Assembly: GCF_009688945.1 (NCBI RefSeq)
Contig: NZ_AP021874.1
Coordinates: forward strand, 4,030,001-4,094,000
Reading direction: 5' to 3'
Source of the DNA: Desulfosarcina alkanivorans
GTDB taxonomy: Bacteria; Desulfobacterota; Desulfobacteria; Desulfobacterales; Desulfosarcinaceae
Length of the DNA: 64,000 bases
Every line of letters begins with the position of its first letter. The stretch's first letter is position 1. Below are positions 1 to 8,688 of the stretch, in pieces. A model generated the notes under the pieces. That model had not been told where the DNA came from, did not search any database, and worked only from the letters and a program-made list of their open reading frames with translations. The position numbers were made by a program, and so were the translations under genes.

Positions 1-390
1 CACCGGCCGCACCGCGCCGACGACCAACTGGGCCAGTGGCGCCAGGAAATTTACACTCTCTCGGTCGGTCAGCACCTCGATATGACCGGCGGGCAGGAAA
101 AACCGTCTCTCTCCGGCCGGTGCATCGGCATTTTCCACCCGCACTATACCCGCCACTGTCTGCTGCTCCAGCCATTCACGCACATAGCGCTCGTATGTAC
201 CGGTCAGTCCGGCCAGTGCTGTCGACGTCAGCGACGCACCCCGGGCCAACGCCGTGTAAAATCCCAGTCGGTAGCCGATGTGGATGGTGTAGATATCGAA
301 GACGCCTGTGGTTGCATCCAGCATCCGCATGGTGAATGCATCTCTCTCCTGATCGGTTTGTGTCGTGTCGAGTTGTGTTATCGTATTCAT
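1..390 (-). CDS. SAM-dependent methyltransferase, N-terminal part (cut by window edge)
   Basis: 130 codons are open on the minus strand from an ATG at 390 to the window edge, preceded by an AGGA ribosome site. The N-terminus contains FTMRMLDATTGVFDIYTIHI followed by GYRLGFYTALARG and TYERYVREWLEQQ. This is the helical/winged-helix dimerisation domain that precedes the Rossmann domain in Rv2258c-like class I methyltransferases. The SAM-binding glycine motif would lie beyond the window, so catalysis cannot be confirmed. It starts 24 bp after the stop of the upstream acetyltransferase gene, so the two probably form one operon. Substrate unknown. Confidence 0.7.
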   Translation of the reverse strand, partial: MNTITQLDTTQTDQERDAFTMRMLDATTGVFDIYTIHIGYRLGFYTALARGASLTSTALAGLTGTYERYVREWLEQQTVAGIVRVENADAPAGERRFFLPAGHIEVLTDRESVNFLAPLAQLVVGAVRPV

Positions 391-414
391 GATTCATCCT
401 CATATATGTTATTT

Positions 415-1092
415 TTACAAAATCAGTTCCAGATCCAGCCCCGCGAACGGATCCGCCAGGCGCCCATTGCCAAAGCTACGTCTTGGACCGGCAGCTGGAC
501 CGGGTTGCAGGTGAATGGCGGCTTCCACCGTATCGGAGGCTTCATGTTCATCAAACGGATAATCCGTCCGCCACAGCAGGTGCCGCATACGCCGGTTCTG
601 CGGGTGGATGGACGCATTCAGCGTTTTGAGCCCCAGGGCCGCAGCACTCCGGCACAGGCGCTTGAGCAGCGCCTTGCCCACTCCGCGGCCCTGAAAGCCA
701 TCTTCGACGACGATGGCAAACTCGGGCCTGCCGTCAGGATAACTGCGGTCGAAGCGATAGTAGGCCAGGCCGATGATCGTACCGTCGGTATCGTTGCGCT
801 GGGCCACCAGGGCCGCCCCTTCGGAAGGGGGCATATCGCAAACGGCCTGCATATCCTTGATTCCCGGCTGGTATAGCGTCAAGTATCGGAAATAAAGGGT
901 CTCTTTGGACAGGCGCCTGTGCATGCGCAACAGGTTGTTCACATCGGCGGGAACGGGCGGGCGGATCACCAGGCGCGTCCCGTTCAACCGCACGCCATTC
1001 GAACCGCCGCTGCGCAGCGTTCGCATGCCTGCAGATGCTTTTTTGAATTGTTTTTCGATTTTATGGATATATGTTTTGATAAATTCAGCCAT
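415..1092 (-). CDS. GNAT-family N-acetyltransferase
   Basis: A 225-residue protein with a GNAT fold in residues about 40-190. It carries the acetyl-CoA pyrophosphate loop QGRGVGKALL at the start of helix 3 and the preceding strand PEFAIVVEDGF. The IRPPVPADVNNLLRMHRRLS start resembles the GNAT modules of protein-lysine acetyltransferases related to Pat, but there is no nucleotide-binding or acyl-CoA synthetase domain here. The GGGAGG ribosome site 8 bp before ATG supports the start. It is the first gene of a minus-strand pair with the methyltransferase and is divergent from the BTAD-hydrolase gene. The acceptor is unknown; a small molecule or a protein lysine is possible. Confidence 0.8.
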   Translation of the reverse strand: MAEFIKTYIHKIEKQFKKASAGMRTLRSGGSNGVRLNGTRLVIRPPVPADVNNLLRMHRRLSKETLYFRYLTLYQPGIKDMQAVCDMPPSEGAALVAQRNDTDGTIIGLAYYRFDRSYPDGRPEFAIVVEDGFQGRGVGKALLKRLCRSAAALGLKTLNASIHPQNRRMRHLLWRTDYPFDEHEASDTVEAAIHLQPGPAAGPRRSFGNGRLADPFAGLDLELIL

Positions 1093-1159
1093 TGTGATTG
1101 CCTCCCTGTTATGCGGAAAAAGCCTGTTCCCGCGGTTTTGAATCCAAGGTAAACGAGGG

Positions 1160-1201
1160 GCGTCCCTGCAACGTCCTTTACAGCGTCCCCGGAGGCGTCC
1201 T
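1160..1201. promoter_or_regulatory. Four heptamer direct repeats, likely BTAD/SARP operator
   Basis: Four copies of RCGTCCY start at 1160 (GCGTCCC), 1171 (ACGTCCT), 1183 (GCGTCCC) and 1195 (GCGTCCT), so the spacing is 11, 12 and 12 bp, about one helical turn. SARP/BTAD activators are known to bind heptameric direct repeats spaced by about one turn. The site lies in the 135-bp divergent spacer next to a gene encoding such a regulator. The repeats are seen directly; the binding is inferred. Confidence 0.6.
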
Positions 1202-1227
1202 TTTTTATTTTTGAAAAAGAATTATTT

Positions 1228-2838
1228 ATGACTGAAATTAAAATCTACCTCTTCGGCGCCCCGCATATCGAAATTCAGGGACGTTTCATGGACCTTCGCC
1301 TGCGCAAGGCCCTGGCCCTGCTGGCCTACCTGGTTGTCACCCGCAAAACGCACACCCGCGACACCCTGGCCGCCATGTTCTGGCCGGAAGCCGACCAGCG
1401 GACCGGGCGGGCGGACCTGCGCCGAACCGTCTACAACCTGAAAAAAATGGTGGGTGAGAAAACCCTCGAGGTGAACACCGAATCCATCGGCATCCATCCC
1501 GAGGCCGACCTGTGGACCGATGTGGACGCCTTTGAGGAAAACGCAGGCATGCTGAAAGACGATCCCCATACCGAGGGGGAGCGGTTATCGCGCCTGTCGG
1601 AAGCAGCGCAGTTGTATTGCGGGGATTTCATGGCCGGGTTCAATCTTGCCGACTGCATCGAGTTCGATGAGTGGCAGTTCTTCCAGCGCGAGCACTGGCA
1701 GCGTATGGCCATGCAGACGCTTGATGAACTGATAGCGGCCCATGAGGCCGAGGGACGGTTTCCGGATGCCATTTCCGCGGCCCGGCGGCGATTGTCCTTC
1801 GACCGCCTGCACGAGCCCACCCATCGGCGCCTGATGCAGCTTTACGTTCAAACCGGTGAGAACGCCGCCGCCATGCGGCAGTATGGCATGTGCAAACGGA
1901 TGCTCAAGGTCGAACTGAATGCCCAGCCCCAGGTGCAGACGGTGGACCTTTACAATGCCATCCGCGCCGAGCGGCACGCCGGCCGGTCAACCATTGCTGC
2001 CGTTACCCCCAAAACCCGCTACGCCAAAAGCGGCGACACTTATATCGCCTATCAACGGCTGGGCAGCGGCCCCGTGGATATCCTTTTCGTGTCGGGCTTT
2101 GTTTCCCACATCGAGTATCTGTGGAAGGAACCGGGACTGGCCTCTTTTTTCCAGCGGCTTGCCGGATTCTGCCGGCTGATCCTGTTCGACAGGCGCGGGG
2201 TGGGATTGTCGGACCGCACCGGCGACCCACCCCACGTGGAAAGCACCCTCGAAGACATCCACGCCGTCATGAAAGCAGCCGGATCGAAGCGCCCCATCCT
2301 GTTCGGCGTCTCCGAAGGCGGCCCGGCCATCCTGCAGTATGCGCACCGGTATCCGCAGTACTGCCGGGGCCTGATCCTTTATGGAACGATGGCCAAGGGC
2401 ACCCGAAGTGAGAACTATCCCTATGCTCTGACCCGCGAGCAGTATGACACGTGGCTGGCGCGCCTGGCGAGTGAATGGGGAGGACCGGTGGGCATGGACT
2501 ATTTTGCGCCCAGCCGCAGGCACGATCCGCTGCTGAGGCAGTGGTGGGCCGCCCTGTTGCGTCTCAGTTCAAGCCCGGGCAACGTGCGCCTGGTTCTGGA
2601 AGCCCTGCGCGATATAGACGTGCGCTCCCTGCTCCCGGCGATCACGGTGCCGTCCCTGATTCTGCATCGCAAGGACGATAGCGCCATACGTGTGAAGGCC
2701 GGCCGCTACATGGCCAGTCGTATCCCCGGCAGCGAATATGTGGAGCTCGACGGCCAGGATCACTGGTGGTGGGTGGGGGATGTGGATCCGATCATCGCGC
2801 AGATTAAACGCTTTTCCCAGAAAACGTCCGGCCACTGA
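1228..2838 (+). CDS. BTAD (SARP-type) transcriptional regulator fused to alpha/beta hydrolase
   Basis: 536 residues. Residues about 1-100 form a winged helix of the SARP/OmpR type (IYLFGAPHIEI, RKALALLAYLVV, DLRRTVYNLKK). Residues about 100-250 are the helical bacterial transcriptional activation domain (SFDRLHEPTHRRLMQLY, MRQYGMCKRMLK). Residues about 270-536 are an alpha/beta hydrolase: oxyanion region FVSGFVSHIEYLW, nucleophile elbow GVSEGG with Ser362, acid candidates Asp483/Asp484 and His512 in GQDHWWW. The triad looks intact. There is no clear Shine-Dalgarno sequence before the ATG. The hydrolase may act on a signal molecule, or may serve as a ligand-binding receptor domain controlling the DNA-binding part. 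The divergent methyltransferase/GNAT operon is the obvious target. Domain calls are secure; ligand and activity are unknown. Confidence 0.85.
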   Translation: MTEIKIYLFGAPHIEIQGRFMDLRLRKALALLAYLVVTRKTHTRDTLAAMFWPEADQRTGRADLRRTVYNLKKMVGEKTLEVNTESIGIHPEADLWTDVDAFEENAGMLKDDPHTEGERLSRLSEAAQLYCGDFMAGFNLADCIEFDEWQFFQREHWQRMAMQTLDELIAAHEAEGRFPDAISAARRRLSFDRLHEPTHRRLMQLYVQTGENAAAMRQYGMCKRMLKVELNAQPQVQTVDLYNAIRAERHAGRSTIAAVTPKTRYAKSGDTYIAYQRLGSGPVDILFVSGFVSHIEYLWKEPGLASFFQRLAGFCRLILFDRRGVGLSDRTGDPPHVESTLEDIHAVMKAAGSKRPILFGVSEGGPAILQYAHRYPQYCRGLILYGTMAKGTRSENYPYALTREQYDTWLARLASEWGGPVGMDYFAPSRRHDPLLRQWWAALLRLSSSPGNVRLVLEALRDIDVRSLLPAITVPSLILHRKDDSAIRVKAGRYMASRIPGSEYVELDGQDHWWWVGDVDPIIAQIKRFSQKTSGH

Positions 2839-3673
2839 TTCAACGGAATCACGAAAACAGGATCAACCATGCCAAATGCGCATTGGCCGCAGACCGCATA
2901 AGGTCACTCATTATCGGGCATGGAAAGTACAAAGAGGCCATCTGAATTCGCAACATCCGGCACCGAAGGTGCCCTGTAAACGTTTGGCCGAAAGCCAGAA
3001 TAAATGCTGCAACCCTAATCGTCTTAAATGGAAAATGAGTCACCGTAACATGATCTAAAATAATACGAAAATATTCTGTTTTAGCCATAAGGTTTGACAC
3101 CGTATTTACAATCATCGGCAGTGCGTTATTTACGTTGTTTATTGCCAGCCTTCCTTTATTTATTTTACGATATCTTGTCGTCCTTCAGCGTTATAAAAGC
3201 GATTGACAATAGTCATTTAAAAGATCGCTTCCATCGATTGTTCACCTCATCATGACCTCCAATACAACCAATTGTAAATTCATAATTTTATACACATCAG
3301 GGTCATAATTGGCGGTCATGACCGTGGCTATTTTAAAACAAGAGAAGCCAGCGGAATCAAATTCAGTGAAAAATTCGCATTTTCAAATTAAGGCGGATAC
3401 TAAAAACAATCGCGTCTTTCGCAAAAAGAAAGGCGGAGGTATGAATTCAGAGCTGAACCTTTGACCAAAGCAGGGAAACAAATGGGTGCCCCTTTTTATA
3501 CTGCACAATTACTGGGTTCGGTGAATCAGGAACGGCTGGCCTGACGAAGACATCCTGTTATTTTAATGAAAGATGTGATAATGCGATCTCTTTTGAAAAA
3601 AGCGGCCGAGTAGAAGAACGTTGCTGGTATAAAGTCCAATTTATTATCTAAACAAGCAGGAGATTATTTTATT
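2839..3673. other. Long intergenic region without a recognisable gene
   Basis: About 835 bp, AT-rich compared with the upstream gene. No long or conserved reading frame was recognised on either strand. A perfect 12-bp palindrome CGGTCATGACCG lies at 3313-3324, and an isolated ribosome-site-like GGCGGAGGT at 3432 leads only to a 7-codon frame. The promoter of the downstream binding-protein gene should lie in the last 200 bp, but no convincing -35/-10 pair was identified. Confidence 0.5.
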
Positions 3674-4411
3674 ATGTTGAAAAAAGGTGTGATGATTGCT
3701 TTGACCCTGTTCATGTTCGCTCCCAGTGCATTTTCAAAAACGACGATCACCGTTGCCTCTGACGCCACGTGGCCCCCAATGGAGTATATCGATAGAGACA
3801 AAGCCATCACCGGCTTCACGCCCGAACTGTTGGCTGCCATGGAAAAAGTAAGTGATATTAAATTTGACATCCGGAACACGGCTTGGGACGGCATTTTTGC
3901 AGGGCTCGCCGCCGGTAAATACGACATGGTTGCCTCCTCTGTTTCCATTACGGACGTCCGCAAAAAAGCAATGAGCTTCAGCAGTCCTTATTTTGAAGTC
4001 AAACAGGGGGTTATCACAAAAAAAACAGCGGACATAAAATCCAAGGCAGATCTGGAGGGCAAAACAGCCGGCGCCCAGATCGGTACCACAGGCTTTCTGG
4101 TGGCACGAAAGATTAAAGGGGTCACCATGAAATCCTACGACGAAATCGGCCTGGCCGTAGAAGATTTATACAACGGACGGACTGATGCCGTGGTCTGCGA
4201 TGACGCGGTTGCCGCGGATTACGCGCTTACCAACAAACAATATTCCCAAGATTTGACCCTTGCCTTCCTGCTGAAGTCAGATAAGCCTGAATATCTGGGA
4301 TTTGCCTTCAAAAAAGGGAAATCTGAAGACAAGCTGAAAATGGTCAACGATGCCCTGGAAAAAGTAAAAGCATCTGGAGAATACGACAGAATTTTCAAGA
4401 AATGGTTCTAA
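3674..4411 (+). CDS. Amino-acid ABC transporter, periplasmic binding protein
   Basis: 245 residues with a Sec signal peptide (MLKKGVMIALTLFMFAPSAFS, cleavage near residue 21). It is followed by the polar amino-acid binding fold (SBP_bac_3): VASDATWPPMEYID, GFTPELLAAMEK, GLAAGKYDMVASSVSIT, and a C-terminal EYDRIFKKWF. An AGGAGA ribosome site precedes the ATG. It delivers a solute to the permease and ATPase encoded at 4774-6298. The 362-bp gap with a terminator means it can be expressed in excess of the membrane parts. Family is HisJ/GlnH/ArtJ-like; the exact amino acid cannot be read from the sequence. Confidence 0.9.
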   Translation: MLKKGVMIALTLFMFAPSAFSKTTITVASDATWPPMEYIDRDKAITGFTPELLAAMEKVSDIKFDIRNTAWDGIFAGLAAGKYDMVASSVSITDVRKKAMSFSSPYFEVKQGVITKKTADIKSKADLEGKTAGAQIGTTGFLVARKIKGVTMKSYDEIGLAVEDLYNGRTDAVVCDDAVAADYALTNKQYSQDLTLAFLLKSDKPEYLGFAFKKGKSEDKLKMVNDALEKVKASGEYDRIFKKWF

Positions 4412-4431
4412 CGGATGACCTGGTTTGAAAT

Positions 4432-4471
4432 CCCTGGCAAGCCCTTTTGTTGCCAGGGATTTTATTTTTTT
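4432..4471 (+). terminator. Rho-independent terminator after the binding-protein gene
   Basis: A perfect 9-bp stem CCCTGGCAA (4432-4440) / TTGCCAGGG (4450-4458) with a 9-nt loop is followed by ATTTTATTTTTTT. It lies 20 bp after the binding-protein stop codon and before the permease gene of the same transporter, so it probably acts as a partial terminator setting binding protein to permease ratio. Confidence 0.85.
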
Positions 4472-4533
4472 GAACCACAAAATTCAGATCATCACGTTGA
4501 ATGATCGATGCCCTCGTTAAAAGTCGTTTTTCC

Positions 4534-4755
4534 GACGGGTTCGTAAAAAAGCCGGAATCTCCCGCTAAAGGTCAGACCGGACAGGAAGGCTTGCGGGTCG
4601 CCAAAAGCGAGATTGTGCGAGCGAACAGCAAATCGATCTATATCCTTACGTCGAACATTCATGTTCCATCCCGAGGAATGAAGGTGTTCTGCCGGTACGC
4701 CGCAGTGACGAGGGATGAAGCCTGACGCAGATATCGGCGTTTTTACGGATCCGTC
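4534..4755. repeat. MITE-like repeat with terminal inverted repeats (copy A)
   Basis: The ends are GACGGGTTCGTAAAAAA (4534-4550) and, on the other strand, GACGGATCCGTAAAAA (4755-4740): 14 of 16 bases match as inverted repeats. The interior shares GCTTCATYCCTCGTCAYTGC with a second copy at 15175-15300 in the opposite orientation. It contains no credible gene. A non-autonomous miniature element or an extragenic palindromic repeat family is likely. It fills the gap between the binding-protein terminator and the permease. Confidence 0.6.
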
Positions 4756-4773
4756 AACGATTGGAGTGCCAAA

Positions 4774-5571
4774 ATGGCAGACAAGGATCATCCCATTAAC
4801 ATAATGGTCGGCGACGGCGCCGCCATTCCTGAACAAAAAGACAAGGGGTTGGTGAATGCATGGTCCATATCCTTTGTCGGCGCCGTGGGCTGTATTATCT
4901 ATTTGTGCCTGATCGACCCGGACATGTATTGGGAAGTGTTAAAATTCTTACCGGACGGGATACTGGTCACCTTCCAGGTCACCATTGCCTCCATTGTTGT
5001 GTCTTTGATAATAGGCCTCTTCACAGGTTTGGGACGTATCTCGGACAACAAAATAATCAATACCATTGCATCGACCTATGTTGAGATTGTACGGGGCATT
5101 CCTTTATTGGTTCAACTCTTTTACATTTACTACGCTCTGGGACGATTTGAGTTCCTCCAGATTTCGGAACTGCCATCGGCCATCATTGCCATGGGTGTCT
5201 GTTATGGTGCGTATATGGGAGAGGTTTTCAGAGCCGGTATCATCTCCATTGACAAAGGGCAGGGGGAAGCGGCCCGATCTCTTGGGTTTAACAAATCCCA
5301 AACCATGTTCATGGTTATTTTACCCCAATCATGGAAAACCATTCTTCCGCCGGTGGGCAATGAATTCATTGCCCTTTTAAAAGACAGTTCCCTGGTTTCC
5401 ATATTGGCGGTTGCCGATATATTGAGACGCGGGCGTGAATTTGCAAGCGTGACCTTCAGCTATTTTGAAGCGTATACCATGGTTGCTTTGGTTTATCTGG
5501 TGATCACCCTTATTTTATCCAAAGCGGTAAGCAAAATGGAAGAAAGGTTAAATTATTATGAAAGGGACTGA
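4774..5571 (+). CDS. Amino-acid ABC transporter permease (HisM/GlnP family)
   Basis: 265 residues, an integral membrane permease. One N-terminal membrane segment (about residues 28-48) precedes the BPD_transp_1 domain: [21 protein letters not shown], then the cytoplasmic coupling loop [29 protein letters not shown] (given here as a region around residues 168-196), then [20 protein letters not shown]. The ribosome site is GGAG, 8 bp before ATG. The ATPase start overlaps its end by 14 nt, indicating translational coupling. It forms the membrane channel for the binding protein at 3674-4411, probably as a homodimer because only one permease gene is present. Confidence 0.9.
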   Translation: MADKDHPINIMVGDGAAIPEQKDKGLVNAWSISFVGAVGCIIYLCLIDPDMYWEVLKFLPDGILVTFQVTIASIVVSLIIGLFTGLGRISDNKIINTIASTYVEIVRGIPLLVQLFYIYYALGRFEFLQISELPSAIIAMGVCYGAYMGEVFRAGIISIDKGQGEAARSLGFNKSQTMFMVILPQSWKTILPPVGNEFIALLKDSSLVSILAVADILRRGREFASVTFSYFEAYTMVALVYLVITLILSKAVSKMEERLNYYERD

Positions 5572-6298
5572 CGCCATCATTCAGATAAAAAACGTTTATA
5601 AGTATTTTGGCAGATTATGTGCCTTAAATAAAATTAACCTTGACATTACACCGGGTGAAAAAGTGGTGGTGATCGGCCCTTCCGGTTCCGGCAAATCAAC
5701 CATGCTGCGGTCAATTAATCGCCTGGAGAAAATAGATAAGGGACAAATTCTCGTTGACGGCAAAGACATCAATGACAGAAGCAACGACATCAATATGCTT
5801 CGCCAGGAGCTTGGAATGGTCTTCCAAAGCTTCAACCTTTTTCCCCACAAAACCGTGCTGGGAAACCTCATGATGGCGCCCATGAAACTCAAGAAAATGT
5901 CAAAGGAAAGCGCTGAAAAGAGAGCCATGGAACTGTTGCACAAGGTCGGGATCAGTGACAAAGCACACGTATATCCCAAAATGCTGTCCGGCGGCCAGCA
6001 GCAGCGGGTGGCCATCAGCAGGGCGCTTGCCATGGATCCTAAAATCATGCTCTTTGACGAACCCACCTCTGCCCTGGACCCGGAAATGATCGGCGAAGTA
6101 CTTGAAGTCATGGTCAATCTTGCCAAAGAAGGCATGACGATGGTTTGCGTGACCCATGAAATGGGCTTTGCAAGGGAAGTTGCCGATAAAGTGATCTTTA
6201 TGGACAATGGAAAAATCATTGAAACCGGCACGCCCGAGCACTTTTTCAACGCGCCTGAAAACGACAGAACCAAATTGTTTTTATCTCAGATATTATAA
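5558..6298 (+). CDS. Amino-acid ABC transporter ATP-binding protein (GlnQ/HisP family)
   Basis: 246 residues, a complete ABC ATPase: Walker [10 protein letters not shown] (residues about 41-49), Q-loop [12 protein letters not shown], signature LSGGQQQR, Walker [15 protein letters not shown] and switch histidine in [14 protein letters not shown]. It ends in the usual family C-terminus (FLSQIL). It overlaps the permease gene by 14 nt, closing the transporter operon. It powers uptake of a polar amino acid with the products of 3674-4411 and 4774-5571. No terminator with a T-run follows; a 6-bp hairpin CCCCGA/TCGGGG sits at 6357-6372. Confidence 0.93.
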   Translation: MKGTDAIIQIKNVYKYFGRLCALNKINLDITPGEKVVVIGPSGSGKSTMLRSINRLEKIDKGQILVDGKDINDRSNDINMLRQELGMVFQSFNLFPHKTVLGNLMMAPMKLKKMSKESAEKRAMELLHKVGISDKAHVYPKMLSGGQQQRVAISRALAMDPKIMLFDEPTSALDPEMIGEVLEVMVNLAKEGMTMVCVTHEMGFAREVADKVIFMDNGKIIETGTPEHFFNAPENDRTKLFLSQIL

Positions 6299-6490
6299 TC
6301 AAGGCCAAGCGCCCTGAAGAAAAAAGCCCATAAAAGATCAGTTGAATCAGTGTTGTCCCCGAGCAGTCGGGGATCCCGTCATTATCAGCCCGCCTTTGCC
6401 CCAACGGTCGGCAACCCTTAATGGGTTGAACCGCATCAGGATGCTTTTATAGAAAAACAGGATATCCGGGAAAACGCTCAAATAGCGGAA

Positions 6491-7327
6491 TCATCCAAAA
6501 GGCGGAGATCGCAGCATAGATGCATTGGAATCAACACCCTTTTTCAGGGATTCCCGGTATTTTTTGGGCGAGACGCCTGTCTTGCTTTTGAAGAGCCTGG
6601 AAAAATAGTAGGGGTCTTCAAAGCCCAGGAAACCTGCAATATCAAAAATATGATAAGAAAGATTGGACAGCATGATCTTGGCTGCATTTATTTTTAGCCC
6701 GATAAAGTATTGATGCAACGAGACGTTGGTTTCCCGCTTGAACTTTTTTCTAAGTGTATTCACACAGATTCCATGACCGGCGGCAATATTTTCAAAATTC
6801 AGCTCTGCTTCACGCAGGTTGTTGTGCATGGCATCAAGGGCATATTGCACGGAAGATGATTTTTTATTGAGATCCGATGTGACGGCCTGCCTGCTTATCT
6901 CATAAAGAATATTGTGCAGGAGACAGAAGGCATGTTCATCGGCGGATTCATTATTTTCAAGGGTACATAGAACCAGTTGGTTCCAGTGATTTTCCAGGGG
7001 GCCGAAATCATTTAAACGTGTAACCCCGGGGGTCGGTAAAAGGTTCTTAAATCCATTTTCTACCGCATCGTGCCTGAACAGAACCCAGTAATTTCTCCAG
7101 GTTTTGCGGTCCCGGGGATCGTATAGGTGCTGTTTTCCTTTCGGCACATAAACCATGGATATCTGTTTTATCACGGAACTCAGCCCTTTTTCCTTGAAGA
7201 TGAACAGGGCCTCGCCTGAAATGGTAATGGCCAGGAAGTCAGAATCAAAGGTGCGCAGACCAACGGGTCTCATACAGAGCAGGTCCGGGTCAACAATCCC
7301 GGCACTGTGGACGCTTCTGTCAATCAT
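6491..7327 (-). CDS. AraC-family transcriptional regulator
   Basis: 278 residues. The N-terminal half is an AraC-type cupin/arm domain (ISGEALFIFKEKGL, VYVPKGKQHLYDP) that probably binds an effector. The C-terminal ~100 residues hold two helix-turn-helix motifs: HGICVNTLRKKFKRETNVSL and FDIAGFLGFEDPYYFSRLFK, the latter with the classical AraC signature followed by GVSPKKYRES. It is divergent from the TRAP binding-protein gene, with a 198-bp AT-rich spacer that should hold both promoters, so it is the natural candidate regulator of that gene and possibly of the EamA transporter. The effector is unknown. Confidence 0.9.
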   Translation of the reverse strand: MIDRSVHSAGIVDPDLLCMRPVGLRTFDSDFLAITISGEALFIFKEKGLSSVIKQISMVYVPKGKQHLYDPRDRKTWRNYWVLFRHDAVENGFKNLLPTPGVTRLNDFGPLENHWNQLVLCTLENNESADEHAFCLLHNILYEISRQAVTSDLNKKSSSVQYALDAMHNNLREAELNFENIAAGHGICVNTLRKKFKRETNVSLHQYFIGLKINAAKIMLSNLSYHIFDIAGFLGFEDPYYFSRLFKSKTGVSPKKYRESLKKGVDSNASMLRSPPFG

Positions 7328-7525
7328 TTAATTCACCATCATTTTTCTATGAAAAATTAATCGATTCTAAAGAAAAATAAATCTTAAATCCAGTTTTATC
7401 CATCTTTTTTATAATTTTGTCCATTCAAGACCCCCTCTCTTTGCTGTATTTTCAGTATCAGAAATGATCGTGTATTCAAATGATTAAAAGCCACCAAAAC
7501 AAGGACAAAAAAAAGGGATATCCAT

Positions 7526-8611
7526 ATGAAAACGACAGGAATGTTAATTTTTTTAACGATGGCAATGGGATTATTTTTTTCTGTTCCAACTTTTGCCGCA
7601 GATGATAACGTCCATATCATTCGGTTTGCCTGGAACGATATGTGGGGGCCGAAATCCCGGGCGTCTCAAATTTTTCGGCCAGGCGGTGAGATGGAAAAAA
7701 TGATTCATGAAAGAAGCAACGGCCGCCTTGAAATGGAAAGCGTGTCCCGCAGGTTTCCCGGAACAGATATCATCCAGGATGTTGCCAGGGGAAAGGCCGA
7801 TGCCGGTGATCTTCACATGGTGTATCATTCAGGCATCTACCCCTTATGGAACTGGGATGAAATACCCGGAATCGTCAATATGAACCCCAACACCGGGGTC
7901 AGTGAAGAACTGGACATCTACAATGACCCCAAAGTCAGGGCCTGTTATGACAAGACCATGGGCAAAATCGGCCTGAAATTCTGGTTTGTTACCCAATGGG
8001 ATCCCTGCAACGGCATCTGGAGCAAAAAAGAAATAAAGACGTTGGATGATATCAAAGGTCTTAAAATATGGACCCCTGGGTATCTTCCGGCCAGGGGAAT
8101 GAAGGCCCTGGGCGCCAGCACGGTCAGCATGCCCGGTTCCGAAGCCGCACCGGCCCTGTTGGCCGGCGCAATTGATGCAGCGCTCCTGCCCATGGATTTT
8201 GGGTATTCCATCGGCCTGGCCAAGATCGCCAAATACTTTACCCGGATACCGATTTCCCCCACCAGGAGTTCAGTGACCGTGGTCAATGAAAAATTTTTTA
8301 CCAAACTTCCCAAAGACCTTCAGAAAGTTTTCCAGGAAGTCGGCCTGGAGCTTCAGCAGATGGTCAACCGGTCGACCCGTGCTGGATATGCCTTAAGCGC
8401 CGATGCGGTTGATCTGGCCGGCATCAAAAGAGGTGAACTGGTCCCTGCCGCTATGGCTGAAGCCCGGAAAAAACTGAAAGCCATTGAAGAGGAATGGGTG
8501 ACACTCTCCGGCAAACAGGGGCGGGATTTTTTACCCCTGGTCAAGGATGCTGCAAACAGGCACCGGAACTTGAAAACCGAAAAATCAACTTTTTGCATGA
8601 CGGTTCATTAA
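7526..8611 (+). CDS. TRAP-type transporter solute-binding protein (DctP family), orphan
   Basis: 361 residues with a signal peptide ending in FSVPTFAADD (cleavage near residue 24). The DctP fold is shown by GRLEMESVSRRFPGTDIIQDV, GKADAGDLHMVYHSGIYPLW, the strand-linking LDDIKGLKIWTPG, and LGASTVSMPGSEAAPALLAGAIDAAL. A GGG-rich ribosome site precedes ATG. No DctQ or DctM membrane gene lies nearby, unlike normal TRAP operons. The following gene is an EamA-type transporter, and the divergent gene is an AraC regulator. It may work with a TRAP permease elsewhere or act as a sensor subunit. The ligand is probably an organic acid, but this is not shown. Confidence 0.88.
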   Translation: MKTTGMLIFLTMAMGLFFSVPTFAADDNVHIIRFAWNDMWGPKSRASQIFRPGGEMEKMIHERSNGRLEMESVSRRFPGTDIIQDVARGKADAGDLHMVYHSGIYPLWNWDEIPGIVNMNPNTGVSEELDIYNDPKVRACYDKTMGKIGLKFWFVTQWDPCNGIWSKKEIKTLDDIKGLKIWTPGYLPARGMKALGASTVSMPGSEAAPALLAGAIDAALLPMDFGYSIGLAKIAKYFTRIPISPTRSSVTVVNEKFFTKLPKDLQKVFQEVGLELQQMVNRSTRAGYALSADAVDLAGIKRGELVPAAMAEARKKLKAIEEEWVTLSGKQGRDFLPLVKDAANRHRNLKTEKSTFCMTVH

Positions 8612-8627
8612 TCCATCATATTCCGCC

Positions 8628-8649
8628 AAGGGGCCATTCAAGGCCCCTT
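8628..8649 (+). terminator. GC-rich hairpin after the TRAP binding-protein gene
   Basis: A perfect 8-bp stem AAGGGGCC (8628-8635) / GGCCCCTT (8642-8649) lies 17 bp after the stop codon. No T-run follows, so it may be a weak terminator or an mRNA-stabilising hairpin separating expression of the binding protein from the EamA gene 40 bp further on. Confidence 0.5.
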
Positions 8650-8688
8650 CCAACAATAGATTGCGTCAACGGGTTGTAAAGAAAAATA

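Noticed and set aside
82..876. 264-codon plus-strand frame antisense to the methyltransferase and GNAT genes
   Set aside because: Its protein has no recognisable motif and lies over two genes with clear families on the other strand.
3313..3324. 12-bp palindrome CGGTCATGACCG as an operator for the amino-acid transporter
   Set aside because: It is about 350 bp upstream with no nearby promoter or repeat copy; no support beyond the palindrome.
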